The position numbers and the translations under genes were made by a program. Under the pieces are notes generated by a model, which saw only the letters and a program-made list of their open reading frames with translations, did not search any database and was not told where the DNA came from. A stretch of DNA of 64,000 bases from Shewanella kaireitica. Lineage in GTDB: Bacteria > Pseudomonadota > Gammaproteobacteria > Enterobacterales > Shewanellaceae. Numbering within the stretch: position 1 is the stretch's first letter; every line of letters starts with the position of its first letter. This document shows, piece by piece, positions 1 to 9,900 of this stretch. The stretch covers positions 1-64,000 of the forward strand of contig NZ_JAKIKQ010000011.1 in assembly GCF_023284045.1 (NCBI RefSeq), given 5' to 3'.

Positions 1-92
1 AGCTCAGTTTTGTCCATTTGAGTAGAATGGCAGTTGGCTTGCTCTTTTTTACAAGCAATTGGTCGAAGGTTCGAATCCTTCACGACCCACCA
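1..92 (+). pseudogene. tRNA-Lys-like element, copy 1 (degenerate)
   Basis: The 3' half matches bacterial tRNA-Lys: variable region GGTCG, T-arm GAAGG-TTCGAAT-CCTTC, acceptor 3' strand ACGACCC and ACCA. The 5' part keeps only AGCTCAGTT of the D-arm. Extra bases enlarge the D region and the anticodon arm, and each insertion can fold as a small hairpin (CCATT/AATGG and CTTG/CAAG). The TTT anticodon loop is replaced by a 10-nt T-rich loop. In the copies whose upstream sequence is visible, the GGGT part of the acceptor 5' strand is absent, so a normal cloverleaf cannot form. Confidence 0.65.
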
Positions 93-154
93 CTTCTTAT
101 AGATTTTGAAACACTCCCTTAGATAGAATCTTTGCAATAACAATTCATACCGTC

Positions 155-246
155 AGCTCAGTTTTGTCCATTTGAGTAGAATGGCAGTTGGCTTGCTCTT
201 TTTTACAAGCAATTGGTCGAAGGTTCGAATCCTTCACGACCCACCA
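155..246 (+). pseudogene. tRNA-Lys-like element, copy 2 (degenerate)
   Basis: It has the same architecture as copy 1. The bases before AGCTCAG read ATACCGTC where an intact tRNA-Lys would have GGGTCGTT, so only CGT of the acceptor 5' strand survives. The T-arm and the encoded CCA are intact. Confidence 0.65.
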
Positions 247-308
247 CTTCTTATAGATTTTGAAAGACTTCCTTAGATAAAATCTTTGCAATAACAATTC
301 ATAACGTC

Positions 309-400
309 AGCTCAGTTTTGTCCATTTGAGTAGAATGGCAGTTGGCTTGCTCTTTTTTACAAGCAATTGGTAGAAGGTTCGAATCCTTCACGACCCACCA
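309..400 (+). pseudogene. tRNA-Lys-like element, copy 3 (degenerate)
   Basis: It has the same architecture. The variable region reads GGTAG instead of GGTCG, while the T-arm and ACGACCCACCA are unchanged. The upstream bases are ATAACGTC. Confidence 0.65.
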
Positions 401-462
401 CTTCTTATAGATTTTGAAACACTCCCTTAGATAGAATCTTTGCAATAACAATTCATAACGTC

Positions 463-509
463 AGCTCAGTTTTGTCTATTTGAGTAGAATGGCAGTTAGC
501 TTGCTCTTT
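463..509 (+). pseudogene. tRNA-Lys-like element, copy 4 (5' fragment)
   Basis: Only the 5' part of the unit is present. It has C-to-T in the first inserted hairpin (CTATT) and GTTAG for GTTGG. Homology stops inside the T-rich loop, so the T-arm and CCA end are missing. This marks the right edge of the array. Confidence 0.55.
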
Positions 510-1190
510 ATATAGTCACAACTTGAATGGTTGCGTCATTTTAGGCGTTATCGCCTCTATTTATGATTTCAATATCCGCTTCTTTTAACTCAGTATGTAA
601 TCACTTCTTATACTGATTGGTATTATTTTAAATCTTTTCTGCATTAGCCAATTCACCATTAAAGCCAATCCATAGAGATAGTTTTTGATCTAGAGATAGA
701 TTATTCATCCTTATTTTTGGTCATATTCCGCTATCGCATCTCAAGGTGTTTGTTGTAGATGAAACGCATTTTTGGTGATATGACTAATAAAGATGAGTCT
801 TCATAAAATTAAAGCTTAAATAATAGGTTAGCTTTTATTTGGTTAGTGACAGTTGTGTTACAAATTTTTTTCACTGCTTTCTTGATTGTGCGGAATACTC
901 ATAAGTAGTTGTATTTAATCATTAATTGATTTTTGTTTTTAGTCGATTTATTTTGATCATTTATTTTTTAAGGCTGCACTCTAAAAGAATAGTTACATCT
1001 CGCTCTTAAAATTATCGCGACTTATTAACACTTTGTAATTTTCTTTACTAACATTAGCGGCGATGGATGCGAAAGTGATTAATTAGTAAAGAGTGTTCTA
1101 CCTTTGTCTGATAGACCTATTGCTAATGTTGCCTTGATGTTAAGTCGGTCATATTTCGTAAGGATAATAAAAAAATATGGGAGAAAGGGA
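510..1190. other. AT-rich intergenic region without a gene
   Basis: No credible coding frame was found. It contains one copy of the small palindromic repeat near 606-625. The stretch from about 800 to 1100 is strongly AT-rich and probably holds the promoter of the downstream porin gene; no regulator site could be assigned. Confidence 0.5.
606..625. repeat. Copy of small palindromic repeat (TACCAATCAGTATAAGAAG family)
   Basis: The sequence TTCTTATACTGATTGGTATT is the complement of elements seen near 30935 and 57711-57780. Here it stands alone as a half-element. Confidence 0.55.
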
Positions 1191-2336
1191 ATGAAACAAG
1201 CAAAATTAAGTATCTTGTGTGCTTCGCTTATCGCTGCAACGAGTGTGAGTGTACAGGCAGATACAGATTTTAAATTTGGTGGTTATGTAAAAGCTGATGT
1301 GATGTTCAGTGATTACAGCAATGGCGCACCTGATTCTGGAAGTCTATCACGACAGTTTTATGTACCAGGTACTATTTATGGTGATCCAAGTAACGGTAAG
1401 CAAGTTGTTGATTTCCAAGCAAGAGAATCACGCTTTAACTTTAAGTCGTCTACCGATATTGATGGACATAAACTAGTTGGTTTTATCGAGCTAGACTTTA
1501 TGACTCACACCGACGGCAACGAGCGAGTGTCAAACAGTTACTCGCCACGTATTCGCCAAGCTTTTGTTAGTTTTGATAATTGGGCTGCTGGTCAAATGTG
1601 GACCACATTCCAAAATCCAGGCGCATTACCTGAAAACCTAGATTTTATAGGTGCTGCTGAAGGTACGCCTTTTGTGCGTCAAACCATGGTTCGCTACACA
1701 AACGGTGGTTTTCAATTCTCCGCAGAGAACCCAGAAACAACACTTAATGCCTATCGTGATCCAACAGGTAGCCGTATAACCAGTGGCAGCGGCATGGTGC
1801 CAGATTTTGTAGCTCGATATAATATGAAAACTGAAAGTGGTATGGCATTCACGTTTGCAGGCCTTGCACGTCAGCTTAACGTTGAGCAAGATGATTTAGA
1901 CGCCTCAACGTTCGGTTACGGCTTAAGTTTTACAGGTGTGATCCCAGTTGGACAGGATGATATTAAAATGTCTGCCACCTATGGTGACGGCTTAGGGCGC
2001 TACATGGCACTTAACTACGCTAATGCAGGTGTATTGGACGTAAATGGTGACATTGAAGCGATTACCTCATACGGTGGTTATATTTCGTATCGCCATTGGT
2101 GGAATGATAAGTGGCGTACCAGTATCACGGGTTCAGGCTTTAAAGCAGATAACAATATTGACTTGATTGGCAATAACGTAAATAAAGACTCTTATTCTGG
2201 TTATATCAACTTATTGTATTCTCCGGTTAAGCCGCTTACGGTTGGCGTAGAGTATATGTATGCCAAGAACACCAAAGAGAATGGTTTTGATGGTGAGCTG
2301 AATCGAGTCATCTTTTCAATGAAGTATGTACTCTAG
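1191..2336 (+). CDS. DcaP-like outer-membrane porin
   Basis: Predicted 381-residue outer-membrane beta-barrel, probably a trimeric diffusion channel for small organic anions. The start at 1191 is chosen because GAGAAAGG lies just upstream and a clean signal peptide follows (cleavage after about residue 23, VQA). A longer in-frame TTG at 1104 lacks these. The mature protein begins with a DcaP-type strand containing GGYVKADVMFSDYS, has alternating aromatic strands and aromatic-girdle motifs, and ends in a hydrophobic C-terminus (KYVL) suited to barrel assembly. DcaP-family proteins were named for dicarboxylate uptake in Acinetobacter; the substrate here is unknown. The gene stands alone and is followed by a strong terminator shared with grxA. 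Confidence 0.75.
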   Translation: MKQAKLSILCASLIAATSVSVQADTDFKFGGYVKADVMFSDYSNGAPDSGSLSRQFYVPGTIYGDPSNGKQVVDFQARESRFNFKSSTDIDGHKLVGFIELDFMTHTDGNERVSNSYSPRIRQAFVSFDNWAAGQMWTTFQNPGALPENLDFIGAAEGTPFVRQTMVRYTNGGFQFSAENPETTLNAYRDPTGSRITSGSGMVPDFVARYNMKTESGMAFTFAGLARQLNVEQDDLDASTFGYGLSFTGVIPVGQDDIKMSATYGDGLGRYMALNYANAGVLDVNGDIEAITSYGGYISYRHWWNDKWRTSITGSGFKADNNIDLIGNNVNKDSYSGYINLLYSPVKPLTVGVEYMYAKNTKENGFDGELNRVIFSMKYVL

Positions 2337-2375
2337 TTGATAAAAGGCTATTATTAGTAAGGTAATTTAGAGAAC

Positions 2376-2404
2376 AAAAAAGGAGGCCGTAGCCTCCTTT
2401 TTTA
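2376..2404. terminator. Bidirectional intrinsic terminator
   Basis: Stem GGAGGC/GCCTCC with loop CGTA, flanked by an A-run on the left and a T-run on the right. It lies between convergent genes (the porin and grxA) and can serve both. Confidence 0.85.
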
Positions 2405-2418
2405 TTGAGCTGTTAAAC

Positions 2419-2685
2419 TTATGCCGCTGGCATTAAGTCATTATCTCGTACATATTGTTCAAACTCAGTACAACCGCCAACATGATCTTTATCGACAAAA
2501 ATCTGCGGTACTGTTTCAACTGGCTTACCCACTGTTTTTTCTAGATCGGCTTTGCTGATCCCTTCAGCATGAATATCTACATATTTGAACTTAAAATCTT
2601 CACGTTTTTCAGTAAGTTGCTCTGCAACTTGAACTGCACGTACACAATAAGGACAACCAGGACGACCGAAAATAACTACAAACAT
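2419..2685 (-). CDS. grxA: Glutaredoxin 1 (GrxA)
   Basis: Cytosolic glutathione-dependent disulfide reductase of 88 residues. The redox motif CPYC is at residues 11-14, in the GrxA context FGRPGCPYCVRA. The TVPQIF motif with cis-Pro60 and the GG glutathione-binding turn at 70-71 are present. Length and sequence follow E. coli Grx1 closely; that family reduces ribonucleotide reductase and other disulfides. A third cysteine, Cys72, sits directly after the GG turn where E. coli has Tyr. The gene is monocistronic. Confidence 0.93.
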   Translation of the reverse strand: MFVVIFGRPGCPYCVRAVQVAEQLTEKREDFKFKYVDIHAEGISKADLEKTVGKPVETVPQIFVDKDHVGGCTEFEQYVRDNDLMPAA

Positions 2686-2909
2686 ATTTATTCCTCAAAA
2701 ATAGCTTGAGCACTTTATAACATACGCTACGGATTAGTTCTAATCGATATTTTTAGTTGTGTTAATCGCATTGCTGCATTTTCGGCTATATATTTAAGGA
2801 ACTGCTGATTAGTCGTTCTGCACGGAACCGTTGAGAAATGACCAAGTTTGCTCAAACTGCGTTTCTATAATGGTGTATATTTCAAACTGATCAATCTCTA
2901 AGCTGATAG

Positions 2910-4655
2910 TTACAGTTCGATATCGCTCGGCTCGATTTGATAGCGGCCTTGGTAGTCAAAAATGGACTCAAGCAGATCCCAGCCTTTTTTGCCTTTCTTA
3001 AGTAGTAATAGATCTGGCTTTCTAAAGCTGTCGGCATCGTTAGCAAGCTCTTGAGCAGAGCGATACTTTTTATGTTTCATGCCCGGTGTTTTGCTGTGGG
3101 GGAAAATAAACAAAGCAAATACGGCTCTTATTTGCGCAGGCGTTTGCATCTTAAAATAGCGGCAAAAATCATTGCCTTCAATATCGATGTAGCGCACGAT
3201 TAAGCGATCACCATCGGGCTCAAGCAACATAGTTTGGCATTTAAACAAATGGTGATGTTTCTGCTGTAATACTTCTTTAAGGCGCTTATCGGGGTCGACC
3301 AACACAGCTTGGCAATGGTTACAGACTTTTGCGGCTATATCGTTCTCTTCTCCGCAATTTGGACAGGCTTTAGAGCGAAACCTAAAGTCACACTGTTGCT
3401 TACCGTTGGTAGTGTCTATTAGTGCTTGGCAGCGCCTGCCAAAGTGCTCAATAATGTCACCATCGTCATCAGTTAACCCCCAGAAAATATTGGCGAAGTC
3501 GCATACCGGGCAATGAACTTGTACTGGTTTACATTTACTATTGGGTTTGGGCTGACCTACCTCTGGATAGAACAGGTCATAACCATTAGCTGCATAATCA
3601 ATAATGAGACATTCTGTTTTAGCTGCATCGATACGTAAACCACGTCCCACCATCTGCTGAAACAGGCTGACTGAGGCCGTGGGTCGCATGATGGCTATTA
3701 AGTCGACGTGAGGCGCATCAAAGCCCGTAGTGAGCACTGCCACATTAACTAAGAATTTAATCTGCTTCGCTTTAAAGGCTGCAATTAGTAAGTCCCTGTC
3801 TTCGCGAGAGGTCTTGGCTGTGACTAGTGCTGGCTCATACCCGTCAAGTTTTGCCATTATCTCTTCGGCGTGCTTAACGGTCGCTGCAAAAATGATCACA
3901 CCTTGGCGATGCTTTGCTAGCGCAATGAGTTGCTTGACGATAGCGGTGGTGGCTCGTCCGCAATGATTGAGCAGTGAATTAACCTCTGATTCGTTGTATT
4001 GCCCAGTAGGCGACGCTGTTAGCTCACTAAAGTCATATTGCGCACTAAGCCCATCAAACATTTTTGGTTGGCTTAAAAAGCCTTGTTTGATCAACGGGCG
4101 CATGGGCAGTTCAAAGATGCACTTTTCGAAAACGGGTTTGTCGGTATTGCCGATTTTACCATGATAATGATGACGATAAATCCAACCTAGATCTAAACGG
4201 TAGGGGGTAGCAGTTAATCCTAATAGCCTAATCTTGCTATTTTTTGATTTAAGATGAGCGAGCAACTGCTGATATTGGCTGTCTTTTTCTGGGCTGACTC
4301 GATGGCACTCATCAATAATGACTAGGCTATAAGGTTCGTTAAACTGTGTTGGCTGTTTAACCGCCGACTGGATACTGGCTACTACTGTTTTCCCACTGGT
4401 TGATTTCTGATTTAAGCCTGCAGAATAAATGGAGGCTTTCTGGGTGAGTAGGCCGACTTTTTCTGCGTTTTGCGCCACTAACTCTTTAACGTGGGTGAGC
4501 ACCAGAACGCGACCTTTGGCGATTCTAGCTAATTCAGCGATTACAATACTTTTACCCGCTCCGGTGGGAAGTACCAATACGGCAGAGTCGCTCGTTGACT
4601 TAAAGTGGCTGATGGCGGCATCAACCGATTGTTGCTGGTAGTCTCGAAGTTGCAC
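2910..4655 (-). CDS. radD: RadD (YejH) superfamily 2 DNA repair helicase/ATPase
   Basis: 581-residue SF2 ATPase resembling E. coli RadD along its whole length; RadD takes part in RecA-dependent recombination and double-strand-break repair. Visible features are an N-terminal LRDYQQQSVDA (Q-motif-like), Walker A PTGAGKS near 30-36, DECH at 115-118, LTATP motif III, and TGFDAP plus QQMVGRGLR in the second RecA-like domain. Two CxxC zinc-binding pairs follow (CPVC, then CPNC with CNHC). The GTG at 4655 is preferred because homologous proteins start at the LRDYQ segment. An upstream ATG at 4706 adds 17 hydrophobic residues and has no ribosome site. Confidence 0.88.
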   Translation of the reverse strand: MQLRDYQQQSVDAAISHFKSTSDSAVLVLPTGAGKSIVIAELARIAKGRVLVLTHVKELVAQNAEKVGLLTQKASIYSAGLNQKSTSGKTVVASIQSAVKQPTQFNEPYSLVIIDECHRVSPEKDSQYQQLLAHLKSKNSKIRLLGLTATPYRLDLGWIYRHHYHGKIGNTDKPVFEKCIFELPMRPLIKQGFLSQPKMFDGLSAQYDFSELTASPTGQYNESEVNSLLNHCGRATTAIVKQLIALAKHRQGVIIFAATVKHAEEIMAKLDGYEPALVTAKTSREDRDLLIAAFKAKQIKFLVNVAVLTTGFDAPHVDLIAIMRPTASVSLFQQMVGRGLRIDAAKTECLIIDYAANGYDLFYPEVGQPKPNSKCKPVQVHCPVCDFANIFWGLTDDDGDIIEHFGRRCQALIDTTNGKQQCDFRFRSKACPNCGEENDIAAKVCNHCQAVLVDPDKRLKEVLQQKHHHLFKCQTMLLEPDGDRLIVRYIDIEGNDFCRYFKMQTPAQIRAVFALFIFPHSKTPGMKHKKYRSAQELANDADSFRKPDLLLLKKGKKGWDLLESIFDYQGRYQIEPSDIEL

Positions 4656-4758
4656 GTGAGTTTCCGTTTGGCAGGTAAATACAAAAACTGATAGCGAAAT
4701 CATCACATAAATACGCTGTGACGGTAAGCAAAATGTGGATTTGTTTATTTAAAGGCAT

Positions 4759-4783
4759 AAAAAAAGCCCCTCATAGAGGGGCT
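4759..4783 (-). terminator. Terminator of acs
   Basis: On the minus strand, an 8-bp stem AGCCCCTC/GAGGGGCT with a 3-nt loop is followed by a seven-T run, about 30 bp after the acs stop codon. Confidence 0.85.
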
Positions 4784-4815
4784 GGGAAGGTAAAGCGAGT
4801 ATTTCTGCTTAACAA

Positions 4816-6768
4816 TTATTCACTGCGGTTAAGACGAGATTCAATCAGGGTATCAATCACGGCAGGATCAGCCAGCGTTGAAGAGTCACCTAAGTTTGTC
4901 ACTTCATTTGCGGCAATCTTACGTAGGAATCGACGCATAATCTTTCCTGAACGTGTCTTAGGTAAGCCGCCAGCCCACTGAATGAGATCTGGAGTTGCTA
5001 ATGCGCCAATCTCTTTTCTAACCCATTGGCGAAGCTCTTGACGTAGCTCTTCAGTTTCTACCGTACCCCTCGTCAGCGTCACATAAGCGTAGATCCCTTG
5101 CCCTTTAATATCATGCGGGTAACCAACAACTGCGGCTTCAGCAACTTGCTCATGGGCAACTAAGGCACTTTCAACTTCTGCTGTGCCCAGTCTATGACCT
5201 GATACGTTAATCACGTCATCAACACGCCCCGTGATCCAGTAGTAACCATCTTCGTCACGTTTTGCACCGTCGCCAGTGAAATACATGCCTCTAAAGGTTT
5301 TAAAGTAGGTCAGTACAAAGCGATCATGGTCGCCAAACACGGTTCGCATCTGTCCTGGCCATGAATCAAGGATCACTAAGTTTCCTTCATTCGCGCCTTC
5401 TACGATATTACCCATGTTGTCAACAAGTGCTGGTTGTACACCAAAGAATGGGCGAGTTGCAGAACCTGGTTTGGTGTCTGTAGCACCAGGTAGTGGACTA
5501 ATCAAAATACCACCAGTTTCTGTTTGCCACCACGTATCGACGATAGGGCACTTCTCATGACCAATGACATCGTTGTACCAGCGCCACGCTTCTGGGTTTA
5601 TCGGTTCACCGACAGAGCCCATTATGCGCAGTGAACTGCCATCGAAACCATCGAACTGCTCTTTACCTTCGGCCATTAACGCACGAATAAGCGTGGGAGC
5701 GGTGTAAAGGATATTGACATTATGTCGGTCAATCATTTCACCTAAGCGGGCTGGGCTTGGGTAGTTAGGCACACCTTCGTGGATTAATACGGTAGCGCCA
5801 TTGGCAAGTGGGCCGTAGACCATGTATGAATGACCAGTGATCCAGCCTACATCGGCAGTACACCAATACACTTCACCGTCTTTATAATCGAACACATATT
5901 CGTGAGTCATCGCAGCGTAAACCATGTAACCACCAGTGGTGTGTAGCACACCTTTAGGGTTACCGGTTGAGCCAGAGGTATAGAGTAAAAATAGCGGATC
6001 TTCAGCGCCCATCTCTTCAGGAACACAATGCTCGGAGGCAGTTTCCATTAAAGATTCCCACCAGATATCACGGCCATCAACCCAATTAATATCACCGCCA
6101 GTGCGCTTCATAACAATGACTTTTTCAATACAATCAACATCAGGGTGGGATAGTGCTTCATCGATATTAGCTTTAAGCGGGATAATACGACCTGCGCGAA
6201 CACCTTCATCAGCAGTAATAACCACTTTCGAGTTGCCATCAATGACGCGTGATGCGATAGAATCAGGCGAGAATCCACCAAATACCACAGAGTGAATAGC
6301 ACCAATGCGGGCACAGGCAAGCATGGCAACTGCGGCTTCTGGCACCATCGGCATATAAACTGTTACTACGTCACCGCGTCTTACGCCTTGGCTGCGAAGT
6401 GCGTTTGCAAACTTACATACGTCAGCATGCAGTTCACCATAGGTGATTGTACGCTGATCTTTTGCATCATCGCCTTCCCAGATAATAGCCACTTTGTCGG
6501 CGTTATTTTCTAAATGTCTGTCGAGGCAGTTGGCTGACGCGTTAAGCGTGCCATCATAGAACCATTTTATGAACAAATTATGGTCATCGAACGACGTTTT
6601 CTTTACTTTAGTAAAGGGTTTCATCCAATCGATACGGTTGCCGTGTTCTCTCCAGAAACCTTCAGGGTTTACAATCGACTCCTGATACATTTTTTTATAT
6701 TGTTCGTCATTTACAAGTGCATTGGCTGCGATTTCACTTGGAACTTTGTAGAGAGACTGCATGCTCAT
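4816..6768 (-). CDS. acs: Acetyl-CoA synthetase (AMP-forming)
   Basis: Converts acetate, ATP and CoA to acetyl-CoA in the cytosol and is the high-affinity acetate-assimilation enzyme. 650 residues, the usual family length. The P-loop-like motif [11 protein letters not shown], the adenylate-binding segment WWQTETGG and the hinge region [17 protein letters not shown] are intact. The C-terminal [10 protein letters not shown] carries Lys609, matching the lysine acetylated by Pat-type enzymes in Salmonella and E. coli. ATG 6768 follows AGGGAAG. The gene diverges from the kinase gene crbS, with a shared palindrome 62-77 bp upstream of the start; CrbS/CrbR systems activate acs in Vibrio and Pseudomonas. 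Confidence 0.97.
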   Translation of the reverse strand: MSMQSLYKVPSEIAANALVNDEQYKKMYQESIVNPEGFWREHGNRIDWMKPFTKVKKTSFDDHNLFIKWFYDGTLNASANCLDRHLENNADKVAIIWEGDDAKDQRTITYGELHADVCKFANALRSQGVRRGDVVTVYMPMVPEAAVAMLACARIGAIHSVVFGGFSPDSIASRVIDGNSKVVITADEGVRAGRIIPLKANIDEALSHPDVDCIEKVIVMKRTGGDINWVDGRDIWWESLMETASEHCVPEEMGAEDPLFLLYTSGSTGNPKGVLHTTGGYMVYAAMTHEYVFDYKDGEVYWCTADVGWITGHSYMVYGPLANGATVLIHEGVPNYPSPARLGEMIDRHNVNILYTAPTLIRALMAEGKEQFDGFDGSSLRIMGSVGEPINPEAWRWYNDVIGHEKCPIVDTWWQTETGGILISPLPGATDTKPGSATRPFFGVQPALVDNMGNIVEGANEGNLVILDSWPGQMRTVFGDHDRFVLTYFKTFRGMYFTGDGAKRDEDGYYWITGRVDDVINVSGHRLGTAEVESALVAHEQVAEAAVVGYPHDIKGQGIYAYVTLTRGTVETEELRQELRQWVRKEIGALATPDLIQWAGGLPKTRSGKIMRRFLRKIAANEVTNLGDSSTLADPAVIDTLIESRLNRSE

Positions 6769-6829
6769 TGGGCTTCCCTTATCTAATTTGCGTGAGATGA
6801 GTATGGATTGTGTGAGGGTTATATCTCTA

Positions 6830-6845
6830 TTAGACCTTGGTCTAG
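6830..6845. promoter_or_regulatory. Candidate CrbR operator between acs and crbS
   Basis: TTAGACCTTGGTCTAG is an inverted repeat (TAGACC-TT-GGTCTA). Almost the same sequence, TTAGACTTTGGTCTAA, lies upstream of the LuxR-type regulator gene at 12527-13186. Its position fits activation of acs. Confidence 0.5.
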
Positions 6846-6941
6846 TAAAAAAATATCCTTATTTTTTAAAAGGTTGTAATTTATTTTTGGCTAGATTTCA
6901 TTTGGTTTTTACCGCAAAATAGGTAAAAAAAAGAGAATCCT

Positions 6942-9900
6942 ATGAATTTGACTGTTCTGGTTGGCACTATTGCCATCATATATGTATGTATTTTGTTCCT
7001 CATTGCTTGGGGAGCTGAGCGCTGGTTCAGTCGTATCACAAAGCGGATCCAAACTTGGATCTATGGTTTAAGCCTTGCTGTGTATTGTTCATCATGGAGT
7101 TTTCTCGGCACGGTTGGTCAATCTGCCGATGATCTTTGGTCATTTCTCCCCATTTTTATTGGCCCTATCTTAATATTTACCGTTGGCTTTGGCCTGCTGA
7201 GAAAGATGGTAATTGTGTCAAAGGCGCAAAACATTACCTCTGTAGCTGACTTTATTGCAGCAAGATATGGTAAATCTCAAGTTCTCGCGGCAATCGTCAC
7301 CTTAATCGCTCTGTTTGGCATCATGCCTTATATTGCGTTGCAACTTAAAGCTATGGTCTTTAGCTTGAATCTTTTTCAGCCTGAGGGCGCATTGTTCGAC
7401 GGTACAAAAGTCTCACTGGTTATAACAGGCCTATTAGCCATTTTTGCCATTTTATTTGGTACACGAAAGCTTGATGCTACCGAGCATAACCCCGGTATGA
7501 TGTTGGCGATTGCATTTGAGTCTTTGGTCAAACTCGGAGCATTTTTACTTGTTGGTATTGTCATTAGTTTTGGAGTCTTTGATGGCTTTGGTGACATCTG
7601 GCAGCAAGCCAGTGCCAAGGATTTGATCAATGAACCAAATCTTCGTATTGAATCACTGATGCCTGAGCTGCTGGTGGGTATGGCTGCCTTTTTGTGTATG
7701 CCTAGGCAGTTCCACGTCATGATGGTTGAGTGCACCAATGAAAAAACCATGGTTAAAGCTAAGTGGATGTTCCCAGTTTATCTACTGTTGTTTGGCCTGT
7801 TTGTGGCGCCACTTGCTTTGGCTGGTAAGTTATTACTCGGCGATGCGGTAGCCGCTGACACTTACGTGATTAATCTACCATTAGCACTTGATAAACCTTG
7901 GTTAGCTGTTGTGGCGCTGCTCGGTACACTGTCAGCTGCAACAGGAATGGTCATTGTTGCTGTTGTAACCATTAGCGTGATGGTGAGTAACGAGTGGCTG
8001 GTACCGCTAATGCTTCGAACTGGGCAAATAAAAGCCAGAAATTTTAGCCAGTTTTCGCAACTACTGCTTAATGCTCGCCGTCTTGCCATTATGCTTATTC
8101 TAGGCCTAGGGTATTTTAGCTATCTAACATTTATGGACAACGATTCGTTATCCTCCTTAGGGATGCTGTCATTTGGTGCTTTTGCTCAATTGGCCCCGGC
8201 ATTAATCGGTGGTATGTATTGGAAACACGGTAATCGCAGTGGTGTTTTCTTAGGGCTGGCGGTTGGCTTTGGTTGCTGGTGTTACATCTTGCTACAGGGA
8301 GCAGCTACTCATTCAGGCATTGTTGCGACCGATATCGCTTTACTCGATTCTATTAAGCCCAACGTGCGCGATATTCTCATCGCATTACTGGCGAACTGCG
8401 GCTGTTATATGCTTGGTTCCATCTGGTTTCGCGCCGGAGTAGCCGAGCGCATACAAGCCAGCGCTTTTGTAACGCCTGGACGATTGAAAAAGGATACTAA
8501 CCGCAAGAGTGCACCTGTTTCTCAGCAAGATCTACTCATACTAGCAAGTCGTTTTGTTAGTCCTACACGCGCCTATGAGAGTTTTTCAGGTTTTTCTGAG
8601 GATGCTGTTAAAAGCGATAGTTGGCATAAGGTTGCACCGCCTGAACTCATCGCGCATACCGAACATATGCTTGCTGGGGTTCTGGGGGCTTCAAGTGCAT
8701 CTCTGGTGATGGACTCAGTCATGCAAGGGCGGGATTTGGCACTTGATGAAGTGTTTAGTTTGGTTGATGAAGCTTCTTCTAAAATTATCTTGAGCCAAGA
8801 TATGCTTAGAGGTGCCATAGAGCACGCCTATGAAGGTATGAGCGTGGTCGATAAGGATCTGAATTTGGTTGCTTGGAATTTTAAGTATGCTGAGCTTTAT
8901 GACTACCCAGACAATTTTTTACAGGCAGGCATGCCTATCAGTGATGTGGTTCGCTTTAATGCTGAACGCGGCTATTGTGGTATTGGCGATATTGAAGAGC
9001 AAGTGGACAAGCGTGTACAGCATATGCGCAATGGCACTCAGCATGTCTCAGAGCGGCAGCGCAAAGATGGCAAAGTCATAAAAATTCAGGGTAACCCCAT
9101 GCCCGGCGGTGGCTTTGTGATGACTTTTACTGATATTACTCAATACCGCTTGCAAGCAAAAGCCCTGCAAGAATCAAACGAAACCCTTGAGGCTAGAGTA
9201 AAAGAGCGTACCTACGAGTTATCCATGCTTAATAGCAAACTGCTTGAGTCGAAGGCGCAAGAGGAGATGGCGAATGCATCTAAAAGTCAGTTTCTTGCAG
9301 CTGTTGGCCACGATCTAATGCAACCGCTAAACGCAGCTCGACTTTTCACTGCTTCACTTTCACAATACCCAAACTTAGATCTAGAAGCTAAAACTACCCT
9401 CAATCATGTTAACAGCTCACTGAAAATTGCCGGTGAATTACTGACCGACTTACTCGATATTTCCAAATTGGATTCAGGCATGGTTGATGTTAATCGGCGA
9501 GATTTTGCCATTGCAGATCTACTCGATGGCTTGGCGGTTGAGTTTGAGGCGATGGCTAAAGATTGTTCAATTAGTTTTAGCGCTATTCCTTGTTCGGCGA
9601 CCATTAATTCAGATCCAAGCCTTTTAAGGCGGGTGTTACAAAACTTCTTAACTAATGCATATCGTTACGCCAAGGGAAGCCGTGTTTTGTTAGGTTGTCG
9701 TTATCGTGGCAGCGAACTTGAAATTCAAGTGCTTGATACCGGCTGTGGTATTGATGAAAGTGAAACCAAAGAGATTTTTAAAGAGTTTAAGCGACTGGAT
9801 AACCCTGAGAGTAAAAGTGCCAGTGGCTTGGGTTTAGGCTTAGCCATTGCAGACAGGATTAGTCGTGTTCTAGAGCATGAAATCAACGTCAGTTCAACAT

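Larger units (their letters stand above)
1..509 (+). repeat. Tandem array, 154-bp period, of tRNA-Lys-like units
   Basis: The unit beginning AGCTCAGTTTTG recurs at 1, 155, 309 and 463, an exact 154-bp period. Each unit has a tRNA-like part of about 92 nt ending in CCA and a spacer of about 62 nt. Copies differ at only a few positions: spacer changes near 265-285, an A/C change just before each CGTC, and a C-to-A change in the third variable region. The fourth copy loses homology after about 509. The first copy starts at base 1, so the array probably continues upstream and may adjoin intact tRNA-Lys genes outside the window. Confidence 0.9.

Noticed and set aside
1-509. CRISPR or retron interpretation of the 154-bp array
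   Set aside because: Repeats are contiguous and the spacers are almost identical. No cas or reverse-transcriptase gene is present, and the repeated part is clearly tRNA-Lys derived.
1638-1889. Minus-strand reading frame inside the porin gene
   Set aside because: It is the shadow of a well-supported beta-barrel gene with signal peptide; the antisense translation has no recognisable features.
2780-2880. Imperfect hairpin downstream of radD as a terminator
   Set aside because: The stem around AGTTTGCTCAAACT lacks a T-run and is weak.
6769-6941. CRP site upstream of acs
   Set aside because: Only half-sites (TGTGA) are visible; no second arm at the correct spacing.
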